A stretch of DNA of 24,319 nt from Candidatus Hydrogenedens terephthalaticus JGI OTU-1 (GTDB taxonomy: Bacteria > Hydrogenedentota > Hydrogenedentia > Hydrogenedentales > Hydrogenedentaceae): NCBI GenBank assembly GCA_000493945.1, contig AWNW01000015.1, positions 1 through 24,319 on the forward strand, given 5' to 3'. This document shows positions 7,936 to 16,485 of this stretch, piece after piece; position 1 is the stretch's first letter; each line of letters begins with the position of its first letter. A program made the translations under genes and the position numbers. Under the pieces are notes generated by a model. That model searched no databases. It saw only the letters and a program-made list of their open reading frames with translations, and was not told where the DNA came from.

Positions 7936-9549
7936 ATGGTTTTGCTTTTAACAATTTTAGGAATTGTTCTTTTTGTTGGTGCTTATTTTACATACGGGAA
8001 TTTCTTAGTGCGTATATTTGATTTAAAGAATGACCGTAAAACGCCATCTGAAGAACAGTATGATGGGATAGATTATTGCCCGGCACATCCATCCGTTTTG
8101 TTAGGGCATCATTTTGCATCTATTGCCGGTGCAGGACCTATAGTAGGACCTATTACTGCGGGTGGATGGTTTGGCTGGCTCCCGGTTTATTTATGGGTAG
8201 TAATAGGTTCCATTTTTATAGGTGGTGTTCATGATTTTGGCTCATTGGTAGCATCTATGAGACATAAAGGATTATCTATGGGGGAGGTAATAGACCAATG
8301 GGTTAGCCGAAAGGCAAAAATTTTATTTTTATGTTTTACATGGCTTGCTTTGGTTTTAGTGATTGCTGTTTTTTTACAATTATCTGCTGATACCTTTGCC
8401 CAAGACCCTGCGGTTGCTTTTTCTGCAACATTATATATTTTCTTGGCTCTTATTTTTGGACTGATGATTTATCGGTTTCGTATTCCATTGCTTTATGGTT
8501 CCATTATTGCCATTCCTATTGTTTTAATATCTGTTTGGATAGGTAAGATGGACTTTATTCAAGAAAATTTTGTGTTATCAATGGGAACATGGCGTTGGTT
8601 ATTAATTGGTTATATCTTTTTTGCTTCTGTTTTACCCGTGTGGTTATTACTTCAGCCACGGGATTATCTCGCTTCTTACTTGCTTTATTTTGCTGTATTA
8701 ATAGCCAGTATAGGAATATTGTTAGGCGGAAATTCATTTGAAATATCTTTGCCTGTATTTAAGTCATTTGTCCCCGATAAAAATACTTATCTATGGCCTA
8801 TGTTATTTGTTACGGTTGCTTGTGGTGCGGTTTCGGGTTTCCATTGTATGGTTGCAAGTGGAACCACATCGAAACAGATAAGATGTGAGACGGATGCAAA
8901 ACCTGTGGGTTATGGGGCTATGTTATTAGAAGGTTTTGTGGCAATTATAGCTTTAAGTTGTATTATGTTAGTAGGGAAAATTCCTAAAGAAGGTGGACCT
9001 CTCGCTGTTTTTGGCGAAGGATTTGCAAAATTTGCGGCGATTATCCATATCAACCCGGGTTTAGGTAAATCATTAGGTTTATTAGTGGTTAATTCTTTTA
9101 TATTGACAACATTGGATACATCTACTCGATTGGCACGCTATCAGTTGCAAGAACTTAGTAAAATGAAATTAGACCGTTTTTCCGCAACAATAATTAGTGT
9201 TATTGCCGCTATGTTATTACTTTTTGTTCGGACCGGTAATGAACCTGCATGGAAAATAATATGGCCTATTTTTGGAGCGTCCAATCAATTAGTTGCGGGG
9301 ATTGCTTTACTCGGGATTATGGTTTGGGTTGCAAGAGGTTTAGGGAAAAAATATTATTTTGTCCAAATTCCCATGATTTTTATGCTTATCACTACTATTT
9401 CAGCATTGATACTTTTTATAGTAAGTAATATTCGTAGCCATCAGTATATATTGGTTGTTGTTGCCGGATTATTGATTTTCCTTGCTGTTTTACTAATTTT
9501 GGAAACATGGACTGTGTTTCGTCGTTTCCGTAAAGGTCAATTAAGTTAA
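7936..9549 (+). CDS. cstA: CstA-family carbon starvation / peptide or pyruvate transporter
   Basis: Polytopic inner-membrane transporter of the CstA family, 537 residues with about 14 hydrophobic segments. The hallmark N-terminal blocks are clear: DYCPAHPSVLLGHHFASIAG, GAGPIVGPITAGGWFGWLP and FIGGVHDFGSLVASMRHKG; then VACGAVSGFHCMVASGTTSKQ and FILTTLDTSTRLARYQLQE. Family members import peptides or pyruvate when carbon is short; which applies here cannot be told. It is shorter than E. coli CstA (about 700), lacking much of the C-terminal extension, as is common in anaerobes. ATG 7936 is chosen because AGGAGG at 7922-7927 is 8 nt upstream; an in-frame TTG at 7930 is too close to that site. Its last 9 nt overlap the 3' end of the convergent GT4 gene. 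Confidence 0.94.
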   Translation: MVLLLTILGIVLFVGAYFTYGNFLVRIFDLKNDRKTPSEEQYDGIDYCPAHPSVLLGHHFASIAGAGPIVGPITAGGWFGWLPVYLWVVIGSIFIGGVHDFGSLVASMRHKGLSMGEVIDQWVSRKAKILFLCFTWLALVLVIAVFLQLSADTFAQDPAVAFSATLYIFLALIFGLMIYRFRIPLLYGSIIAIPIVLISVWIGKMDFIQENFVLSMGTWRWLLIGYIFFASVLPVWLLLQPRDYLASYLLYFAVLIASIGILLGGNSFEISLPVFKSFVPDKNTYLWPMLFVTVACGAVSGFHCMVASGTTSKQIRCETDAKPVGYGAMLLEGFVAIIALSCIMLVGKIPKEGGPLAVFGEGFAKFAAIIHINPGLGKSLGLLVVNSFILTTLDTSTRLARYQLQELSKMKLDRFSATIISVIAAMLLLFVRTGNEPAWKIIWPIFGASNQLVAGIALLGIMVWVARGLGKKYYFVQIPMIFMLITTISALILFIVSNIRSHQYILVVVAGLLIFLAVLLILETWTVFRRFRKGQLS

Positions 9550-10656
9550 TTGTTTCTGAATACATGAAAGACATAAGTCTTCTAATGCTTTTCCAATAAT
9601 TTCGGGATTGTGTTGGGTTTGAATGGTATTACGAGCATTTTTACCTAACTCTTCACGAAGAGAAGGTGTCCGCATAAGTGTAATAAGTGATTGAGCAAAA
9701 CTTTCTACATCATTATCCGCTACGACCATCCCATTAACCCCATTTTTTATCCCATAGGCAGAACTTTCACAACAAACTGCAGGTTTTCCACTTGCCATTG
9801 CGTTTAGTAATTTAATCGGATAGCCAGACCATGAAACACGGGGTATCGCCATTATAGAATCTTCCTCAAGCAGTTTTTTTAAAGAATCGAATGTGCCGAT
9901 ATGGACAACTTCTGCACCTTGTATTTTTTGTTTTTCAAATGTGCCTATAATTAACCGTGTTTCGGGTATTTCTTTTCTTACTCGTTCTATAACCCGAAAA
10001 AGAAAGTCAAGGTTTTGATATTGGTCTAAATTCCCTGTGTATAGAATAGGAGGAAGGGTATCTTTTTTAATTTGACTTATGGGAAAGGAATCAGCGTCCA
10101 CAGGAGGAGGAATGATACGGAGTTTTTCTTTCTTTATTCCCTTTAATAATAAATTCGCCCCAAGTCGTTCATGGGGTGTAATAATGTAATCGGCTTTTTG
10201 TGGAAACTTTCTATCCATGTATCTCCCTAATAAATGAAAAAATTCCTTTCCGCGGTTAAAGTAATAGGGTAATTCGTCACTCATTGCATTATGGGCATGA
10301 TAAATAATAGGACGAAAACCAGACATTAGAGCAATGATAAGTCCTTCATAATTATGAGCAAATAGTATTTGAATGTTTCGTTCACGACATACCCTTTGCA
10401 CTGTTTTTACCATGAGCAGGTCGAGCCAGATTTTTTTAATAGAAGGTCCTGCGGAAGTCCGATTTTCACCGGGAATATTGGGTCCCCGATGTATTTGAAA
10501 ATTATCCGTAGAATGATTTGTTCCATAACCATATACAATCAGATGAATTTCATGTCCTCTTTTTCGTAAAGCAAGGGCATTTTCACGGATGAATGCCTGT
10601 GAGCCTTGAGGAACAGGATATGGACAGCCTGCTACGAATGCTATTTTAAGACTCAT
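9541..10656 (-). CDS. GT4-family glycosyltransferase
   Basis: GT-B fold glycosyltransferase of 371 residues. The N-domain starts LKIAFVAGCPYPVPQGSQAFIRENALALRKRGHEIHLI, here spanning residues 3 to about 40, typical of the GT4 acceptor half. The C-domain has PPILYTGNLDQYQNLDFLF (start of the donor half), followed by IPRVSWSGYPIKLLNAMASGKPAVC, where the GT4 E-x7-E motif is modified to a S/G-rich form. ATG 10656 is preferred because it forms an ATGA overlap with the stop of the upstream phosphodiesterase, indicating translational coupling; an in-frame ATG at 10698 would lie deep inside that gene. It likely transfers a nucleotide-sugar residue to a surface glycan at the inner membrane. It overlaps convergently with cstA by 9 nt. 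Confidence 0.88.
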   Translation of the reverse strand: MSLKIAFVAGCPYPVPQGSQAFIRENALALRKRGHEIHLIVYGYGTNHSTDNFQIHRGPNIPGENRTSAGPSIKKIWLDLLMVKTVQRVCRERNIQILFAHNYEGLIIALMSGFRPIIYHAHNAMSDELPYYFNRGKEFFHLLGRYMDRKFPQKADYIITPHERLGANLLLKGIKKEKLRIIPPPVDADSFPISQIKKDTLPPILYTGNLDQYQNLDFLFRVIERVRKEIPETRLIIGTFEKQKIQGAEVVHIGTFDSLKKLLEEDSIMAIPRVSWSGYPIKLLNAMASGKPAVCCESSAYGIKNGVNGMVVADNDVESFAQSLITLMRTPSLREELGKNARNTIQTQHNPEIIGKALEDLCLSCIQKQLT

Positions 10657-12242
10657 TGCCAATAACCTATCGTTTTCATTTGTTGAATTAACAGCCATTC
10701 CTCGTAAGGAGTTAATTCTTTTTCATCTCCATCAGGGAATTGAAAATCATTATCAATTAAAAGAGAACCTAATAATGGTTTCCCATCAAGGGGAGGACAC
10801 GGTATTTGCATTACACCAGCGATAGTGCTTGCTATATCTTCAATAAAGGCACTATTATTATTTATCTTTTCGGATATACAAAGAATACCTTCCTGTTTAT
10901 GATGACCATTCATTCCATGTCCTTTTACCCCTTGAAATTCATCAGGATGAAGAATGTGAAATGTATCAACGCCTCTGGAACGGACACAACAGGGTATAGC
11001 TCCATTATCTTCTTTTATTTGAAGTATTATATCAGGTGCTTTTTCTGTAAAGGGACCCTTGTATAAATCTTCACGAAAATGAGCCTCTTTTATAAATTGC
11101 CATTTCTTTAGTTCCCCACATAAATGATAAACAAATTCAAAATAATTCTCTTCGGGAATAATTCCATGGGGTTCTCTGCCTTTTAAATTAATTCGCACAG
11201 AAGGGAAATAATCTAACTCTTCTGAAAATGCAGAGGTATTCTGCCAATCAATTCTTGAAAAACGGGATCGGCTTTCCAATTTTTCTGCATAACCTTTGAA
11301 ATATTTAAATAGGTGAGTTTGTAAAGAGTAAGGAAATACTTTTAAGGCAAAATCTTTTAACAAAGGGGTTTTATGGGAATGGAAATGCAAGTATCCTTTT
11401 TGAGCAAGCCAATTATTAATGTATAACACGGTTTTACTGGAGGATTGGAAACCATGGTCAGATACAAGCAAAATCAAACAGTCATTATATTTTTTTTCAA
11501 TTATCCTTATAATTTTAAGAAGAATCGTGTCGAGGTATTGATAAATAGTTGGGATTGCTTCTTTAAAACCATCTTGGTAACGAGGAGAGGATTCATCCCA
11601 GAACATCCAGAAATGATGACTTACAGTATCCGTCTCATTGAATACCGAAATAAAAAGGTCCCATTCTTCATTTTCTAATAGATTTAAAATGACTTGTTCT
11701 TTCTTTTTTAGCCGTTCCAACAATTTCGTTACTGTTTTTAAGTGCCATCCTTCTTTTATATTGCTTTCATTAATACCCCCATACCCCCAATCTTTAACAG
11801 TGGGAAAGATTTCTTGAGGATATACCTGTTCAGGGGTGATTTTACCGGGTAAAGGTGATACGAAACCAGAAATCATAATACCATTAATTTTTTCTATCGG
11901 ATATGTACCAGGAACACCTGCTACAATACTTTTTGCCCCAGCCTTCGTAAGCCAATTCCAGACGGCTGGGAATTTACGAAAAGAGCCATTGGTAAAACGG
12001 ATTTGATAAGTTCCGTTGATCATTTCCGTAAAATCAAAATAACCATGTTTCCCAGGATTAACACCGGTAAAACAGGATGTCCACGCTGGAATGGTTGCAG
12101 GAGGTATTGTTGAAATGAGATTAAGAAAGGAGCCATTTGAGATAAATGATTTTAATGTGGGCAACCATCCTTCATTTATCCCTCTTTCTATTACCTGTCG
12201 GGTTGCCCCATCCCAACCTATAACAGCAACTTTTCTATTCAT
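10653..12242 (-). CDS. AlkP-superfamily phosphodiesterase / nucleotide pyrophosphatase-like protein
   Basis: 529-residue metal-dependent hydrolase of the alkaline phosphatase superfamily, NPP-like group. Residues visible: Asp11 in VAVIGWDGA; probable nucleophile Thr50 in PPATIPAWTS, followed by CFTGVNPGKHG; ETDTVSHHFW supplying Asp and His ligands; VSDHGFQS supplying Asp-His; and a terminal His in GVKGHGMNGHH. No signal peptide is present, so it appears cytoplasmic, unlike many NPPs. It is coupled by ATGA to a GT4 glycosyltransferase, and similar phosphodiesterases often lie in surface polysaccharide loci, which suggests cleavage of a nucleotide-sugar, lipid-linked or glycan phosphodiester; the substrate is unknown. 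The upstream sequence shows no clear Shine-Dalgarno. An A8 run (plus-strand T8, 11490-11497) keeps frame in IEKKYND, a useful control for the broken genes. Confidence 0.88.
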   Translation of the reverse strand: MNRKVAVIGWDGATRQVIERGINEGWLPTLKSFISNGSFLNLISTIPPATIPAWTSCFTGVNPGKHGYFDFTEMINGTYQIRFTNGSFRKFPAVWNWLTKAGAKSIVAGVPGTYPIEKINGIMISGFVSPLPGKITPEQVYPQEIFPTVKDWGYGGINESNIKEGWHLKTVTKLLERLKKKEQVILNLLENEEWDLFISVFNETDTVSHHFWMFWDESSPRYQDGFKEAIPTIYQYLDTILLKIIRIIEKKYNDCLILLVSDHGFQSSSKTVLYINNWLAQKGYLHFHSHKTPLLKDFALKVFPYSLQTHLFKYFKGYAEKLESRSRFSRIDWQNTSAFSEELDYFPSVRINLKGREPHGIIPEENYFEFVYHLCGELKKWQFIKEAHFREDLYKGPFTEKAPDIILQIKEDNGAIPCCVRSRGVDTFHILHPDEFQGVKGHGMNGHHKQEGILCISEKINNNSAFIEDIASTIAGVMQIPCPPLDGKPLLGSLLIDNDFQFPDGDEKELTPYEEWLLIQQMKTIGYWQ

Positions 12243-12285
12243 AGAAATCGGTGATATGGGAGAAAGTTTATGTTTGCATAAATGA

Positions 12286-13068
12286 TTACAGTTTTAATAT
12301 ATAAGGGGCTAAAATCCATGCCCAACCACCCAATCCGATACTGGCTACTATTTCCAGGAAGGATAGCCAAAATAGGAAAAAGTTAAGTATCATAATTGCA
12401 AAGGAAGAACTAAAAGATAATTCTCTTTTTACCGTCAGCCACCATGCACCTAAAAACCAGCCGATAATGGGAAATAAGTTTAAAAAGGTAAGCAATGCTG
12501 TATCCACAAACCAGTTCGTTATAGCAATGACTTTAGTATCTCCAAATGTTTGAGACCTTGTCCCTTGCAACGATAACCAAAAAATACCTTGCATTAAAAG
12601 CGGCCAGAGTAAAGCAAATGCCAGAGTTCCTTCCAGTGATACCGAAACCCAATCCTTATTAATAGTTATCATTAGCCCCCACCATCCAATAAAGGGCATT
12701 CCTATGGAAAATAGAAATAATAAAAGCCATAAAACCCGTTTTGCGTATTCCCAAATAATAGATGCGGGTGATTGGGGCTCTCTTGTTATTGCGTGAGGCA
12801 AAGCGTTTGCTTCTTCCGCCCATTGCATTATTTTTTCTTTTAATACTTTTGCTTTTTCATCTCGGTAACGGGCTAACAACTCATCACATAGAAGCATAGC
12901 ATCTGCATAGTTACCTAATCGTGCAAGGCACATTGCCCGACCATAGGCAACTTTCTTTTCCCCGGGATTTTCCTGTTCGAGTTCATCAAGTAGTTTTAAT
13001 GCTTCAGTGTATTTCTTTTCTTCGTATAAACTTTCTGCCTGTTTTAGTTTTTGTTTACTTGTTAGCAT
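12286..13068 (-). CDS. TPR-containing multi-spanning membrane protein
   Basis: 260 residues. The first 80 hold two or three tetratricopeptide-like helical repeats (LKQAESLYEEKKYTEALKLL, then YGRAMCLARLGNYADAML). Residues from about 108 to 258 form four or five hydrophobic segments rich in Trp and Phe (WLLLFLFSIGMPFIGWWGLM, TLLTFLNLFPIIGWFLGAWW, ILNFFLFWLSFLEIVASIGL). No catalytic motif is recognised. The TPR part would lie on the cytoplasmic side and the rest in the inner membrane. The gene starts directly at the stop of the secreted unknown gene (TAAATG), with AGGAAG 9 nt before the ATG, so the two are translationally linked. A YIP1- or RDD-like membrane domain is possible but unproven. Confidence 0.75.
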   Translation of the reverse strand: MLTSKQKLKQAESLYEEKKYTEALKLLDELEQENPGEKKVAYGRAMCLARLGNYADAMLLCDELLARYRDEKAKVLKEKIMQWAEEANALPHAITREPQSPASIIWEYAKRVLWLLLFLFSIGMPFIGWWGLMITINKDWVSVSLEGTLAFALLWPLLMQGIFWLSLQGTRSQTFGDTKVIAITNWFVDTALLTFLNLFPIIGWFLGAWWLTVKRELSFSSSFAIMILNFFLFWLSFLEIVASIGLGGWAWILAPYILKL

Positions 13069-14040
13069 TTATGAAATCTTCCTATTTGCAAGTTCTTTTG
13101 CTGTTGATATGCTACCTGATATTGATGTTTTCAATCGTCCTTTTTCTTGAACAGGTAAATTATTGTATATCTTTTCTAATACTTCTTTCGATTTTTTCGC
13201 AACTGCTTCATGGAACTGTCGTTTATCAGTGATTTTTAATTCTAATTGAACAATGAAATCATTTAATTGGCGATTTAACTTATTTATTTCCATTTGTGTG
13301 GATTCTAATGGTTTGGGAATCTGTGGATTTTCTATCCACAAAGGATTTGTTTTTTCATTTTTTTCTATAGCGTATGCCTGATACACGGGGTCTTTTTCAA
13401 TACATTTTTGATATTGTTCCAAAAAAAATGAATACAAGGCATCTATTCCTGCTATCTGAATTTTTGGTTTTTCGTTTACCCTTTTTACAATCATCAGTAG
13501 TGTTTTAAAATATTCATCTTTTCTATTATTTATAAGCATTTGAAGATGGATACTAAACAAACTCTTTGATTTTTTGTCAGGGATACACTGATTTAATAAA
13601 AACAATCGAAGTTCGGGTTCTTCCTGTTCTTCCCCCATACTATATATTAAATAATCAACTTCTGAACTTTTATCAATAAGGATTCCGCAATATTCCAAGA
13701 CATAAGCAATATTTTCCTCACATTTAAGAGCTATTTCTTCTTCGTTCCAGTTTTTTTGTTTTCCTTCTTCTTTCGCTGATTTAATACTTTCACGACATGC
13801 CCTTATAAGTTCTCGTGGAGTAAGTGAACGAAATAAATCAAATGGGTATTTTTTATTAACCGTTTGCGAATATCTACCTTTATTAGGAACATCAGTTTCT
13901 CTCAGTTCGTCGAATTGTTGGATTAGCCCTTGAATGTGTTCCCAGTAATTACGAATAGGTTGATTGGGATTTCCTGGAGGTGGTGTATTCGTTTGTGAAA
14001 CAGCGAAAAAAACTACGGCTATCACTAAATTAATAAACAT
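13069..14040 (-). CDS. Predicted secreted protein of unknown function
   Basis: 323 residues with a short N-terminal signal sequence (MFINLVIAVVFFAVSQ) and a proline-rich junction (TNTPPPGNPNQP). The rest is charged and largely alpha-helical, with Cys pairs in IRACRESIKSA, ALKCEENIAYVLEYCGI and LLNQCIPDK, and a C-terminal coiled-coil-like stretch ending LANRKIS. I recognise no family. It is the first gene of the minus-strand cluster whose other members are the TPR/membrane protein, the phosphodiesterase and the GT4 enzyme. GAAG lies 8 nt before the ATG as a weak Shine-Dalgarno, and an isolated TATAAT on the minus strand at 14109-14114 could be its -10. It contains an A8 run (13421-13428) that stays in frame. 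Confidence 0.7.
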   Translation of the reverse strand: MFINLVIAVVFFAVSQTNTPPPGNPNQPIRNYWEHIQGLIQQFDELRETDVPNKGRYSQTVNKKYPFDLFRSLTPRELIRACRESIKSAKEEGKQKNWNEEEIALKCEENIAYVLEYCGILIDKSSEVDYLIYSMGEEQEEPELRLFLLNQCIPDKKSKSLFSIHLQMLINNRKDEYFKTLLMIVKRVNEKPKIQIAGIDALYSFFLEQYQKCIEKDPVYQAYAIEKNEKTNPLWIENPQIPKPLESTQMEINKLNRQLNDFIVQLELKITDKRQFHEAVAKKSKEVLEKIYNNLPVQEKGRLKTSISGSISTAKELANRKIS

Positions 14041-14157
14041 GGTATATACTTCAAATTATTTAAAGTTTGTTTTTTTACTTATTTAATAATTAAAATTTAC
14101 TTTATTTTATTATAGATGAATATATGTAAAACAATTTAACAATATAGGAGAAATATC

Positions 14158-15582
14158 ATGAAAAAAATGTATTTAAATTTTATCAAAGCATCTTTTTGTT
14201 TGTTTCTAATTTTTTATTGTAGTCTGTCTTATGCTCAGGGTTTGTTTACACCTGCACTTCCCAGTGGTTTAAAGGCTTATGCGCCGGACCGTTATTTTCA
14301 GGTGGTTCCTCGTATTGTTCCTGCGGATAAGGAGACTACAATTCAAATTATCTCTCGATTTGAGTCTTTTCCAAAGCCACTTCACACCTATCGAGTAACT
14401 TATACCCCTGTTGGAAGATATGCAACACAGATAGGTTGGACTAAGGCTCAGGCAGAAGAAATTATTCCTCAGAATAATATTTTTTCAATAAAAAAATATT
14501 TTGAAGCAGAACAGGAACATATTTTTAAGTTGGAAGAAATTACTCCAGATAATAAGGTTAAAGAAATAGGTAGTTTCCATATATATTCCTTGAAACCTGA
14601 TTTATTTGCTCTTCGCCCCTATAAAGGAGATTTCCACATGCATAGTTACCGTTCCGATGGAAGAGAATCTCCTGGATATGTAGCAGGAGCATGTAGAAGA
14701 GTAGGTCTTGATTTTATGGGTTTATCCGACCATCGGAATTATGCGGGTTCATTAGAGGCGATTAAACAATTTGAAGGGTTGCCTATTGATTTGCGTCTCT
14801 ATCCAGCAGAAGAAGTTCATCCCCCTGATAATCCCGTTCATTTTGTGAGTTTTGGAGCAAAAGAAGGGATCACAGAACTTTACAGAGTGAATGATAAAAC
14901 CTATCGTGAGGAAGTTCAAAATATAATGAATACTCTTGGCGAAATGCCTTATGGTGTGGATAAATTCCAATATGCTTCATGTCTATGGGCATTCCAGAAA
15001 ATTAGGGAAAGAGGCGGATTAGGTATTTTTGCTCATCCATATTGGAGGCCGGGAAATACAAATTATATTTCAAATGCTTTAGTGGATTATCTTTACGAAA
15101 CAACGATTTTTGATGCTGTGGAACTTATCAGTGGCTTCGGCTGGGATGAACTGCAAGAAGTGGATGTAAATAATTTGCAGTTGGTGAAATATATCGAAAC
15201 AAAATCAAAAGGGAAGAAGGTGCCTATTGTAGGAATAAGTGATAGTCATAGTTGTGAAAATCATGATATGTTTGGGAGATATTATACAATTTGCTTTTCT
15301 CCTTCACTTGAATTAAACGACTTAATTCATGCCATTAAAGAAGAGAATGCGGTTGCAGTTGAAGCAGCGGGTGGACAATTGCCCCGTCCTTATGGTCCGT
15401 ATCGTTTAGTAGCCTATACACACTTCCTACTACGCTATGTCTTGCCTTTGCATGATGAGATGTGTTTTGAAGAAGGGAGACTAATGATTGAGTACGCAGG
15501 GGGAAATAAAAATGTTATCGAAAATTTGAAACTATTAAAAGGACAGGTTCAAAAATATTATGATATGATTTGGGCGAAATAA
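14158..15582 (+). CDS. Secreted PHP-domain metal-dependent phosphoesterase
   Basis: 474 residues. A Sec signal peptide (hydrophobic residues 9-23, ending SLSYAQG) exports it. Residues about 30-150 form a beta-rich domain. The PHP catalytic domain starts at GDFHMHSYRSDG (His160, His162) and continues with LSDHRN (Asp191, His192), AEE (Glu218), FAHPYW (His293) and SDSHS (Asp362, His364), a complete set of PHP metal ligands. PHP enzymes hydrolyse phosphoesters at a two- or three-metal site; the substrate is unknown. AGGAG at 14146-14150 sits 7 nt before the ATG. It heads a plus-strand cluster with a xylose-isomerase-like protein 63 nt later and a metallophosphoesterase, suggesting a shared sugar-phosphate or nucleotide substrate (inference). 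Confidence 0.9.
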   Translation: MKKMYLNFIKASFCLFLIFYCSLSYAQGLFTPALPSGLKAYAPDRYFQVVPRIVPADKETTIQIISRFESFPKPLHTYRVTYTPVGRYATQIGWTKAQAEEIIPQNNIFSIKKYFEAEQEHIFKLEEITPDNKVKEIGSFHIYSLKPDLFALRPYKGDFHMHSYRSDGRESPGYVAGACRRVGLDFMGLSDHRNYAGSLEAIKQFEGLPIDLRLYPAEEVHPPDNPVHFVSFGAKEGITELYRVNDKTYREEVQNIMNTLGEMPYGVDKFQYASCLWAFQKIRERGGLGIFAHPYWRPGNTNYISNALVDYLYETTIFDAVELISGFGWDELQEVDVNNLQLVKYIETKSKGKKVPIVGISDSHSCENHDMFGRYYTICFSPSLELNDLIHAIKEENAVAVEAAGGQLPRPYGPYRLVAYTHFLLRYVLPLHDEMCFEEGRLMIEYAGGNKNVIENLKLLKGQVQKYYDMIWAK

Positions 15583-15645
15583 TAACTTTTTATATACAAA
15601 GTTCTTTTTGCCTTATTTTCCATTTACTTTTTATAAGGAGATAAT

Positions 15646-16479
15646 ATGTTTGTCGGAATGTTAACAGCACCCTTTGCAGACCAATCTTTGGATAAAGTAA
15701 TTGATTTTGCAGAAACAGCAAACATAGCAGGTTTGGAGGTTATTACTTATCCGGGAAGTCTTCATATTGACCCTGTAAAATTGGATAAGAGTAAAATTAA
15801 ATCTATTCGTGATAAGTTGGAAGACCGTTGTTGTGTTATTACTTCACTTGCCTACTATGATGCTTCAATAACAGACCCCAAAAGATGTAAAGTTGTTCAA
15901 GAAACTGCAAAGCAAGTAATAACCTCCGCTGCTAATTTAGGAGTTGATACCGTCTGCATGTTGAGTGGCTTTCCTGCTACTGGTATGAGCAAAATCGAGA
16001 CAATAAGAAAAATCCTACCCAAAGCCTTTGCACCTATTTTATCCTATGCTCGAAAGAAAAATATTCGAGTTGCTCTGGAAAATTGGTATCAAACGAATTT
16101 ACAAGGATTGGATACCTTTGAAGAAATGTTTAACGCTATTCCCGATGATAATTTTGGATTAAATTATGACCCTTCTCATCTGGTTCATCAAGAGTGTGAT
16201 TATTTATTCCCCGTGCGAGAGTATAAAAATCGAATTTTTCATACACATGCAAAGGATACATTGATTGATTATGCAAAGAAAGCCAAAACGGGGATTTATG
16301 GAGAAGGATGGTGGAGATATGTATTGCCCGGGTTTGGTGTTATACGATGGGGAGAATATATAAGTCATCTAAAACACAATGGATATGATGGTGTTTTGAG
16401 CATTGAACACGAGGATAGCAGTCAGTCTCGCGAAGAAGGTTTTATAAAAGCAACATGGCACCTGGAAGCGTTTTGCTAA
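15646..16479 (+). CDS. Sugar phosphate isomerase/epimerase-like TIM barrel (xylose isomerase-like, AP_endonuc_2)
   Basis: 277-residue cytoplasmic TIM-barrel protein of the xylose isomerase-like superfamily, which includes sugar isomerases/epimerases, inosose dehydratases and endonuclease IV. The expected divalent metal ligands are Glu145 (VALENW), Asp175 and His178 (YDPSHLVHQ), His199/His201 (FHTHAKD) and Glu254 (SIEHED). The motif NYDPSHL followed by HTHAKDT and GVIRWGEYISHL is characteristic of sugar isomerase/epimerase members, not DNA repair members. AAGGAG lies before the ATG. It stands between the PHP and metallophosphoesterase genes. The substrate cannot be assigned. Confidence 0.9.
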   Translation: MFVGMLTAPFADQSLDKVIDFAETANIAGLEVITYPGSLHIDPVKLDKSKIKSIRDKLEDRCCVITSLAYYDASITDPKRCKVVQETAKQVITSAANLGVDTVCMLSGFPATGMSKIETIRKILPKAFAPILSYARKKNIRVALENWYQTNLQGLDTFEEMFNAIPDDNFGLNYDPSHLVHQECDYLFPVREYKNRIFHTHAKDTLIDYAKKAKTGIYGEGWWRYVLPGFGVIRWGEYISHLKHNGYDGVLSIEHEDSSQSREEGFIKATWHLEAFC

Positions 16480-16485
16480 ATAAAA

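Noticed and set aside
9541..9549. Overlap of the cstA and GT4 stop regions as an assembly fault
   Set aside because: Both reading frames end with normal family C-termini. A 9-nt convergent overlap is common in compact genomes.
14041..14157. Plus-strand promoter for the PHP gene in the divergent region
   Set aside because: Only A/T-rich weak matches are present. A TATAAT exists on the minus strand at 14109-14114 without a credible -35, so no separate feature is claimed.
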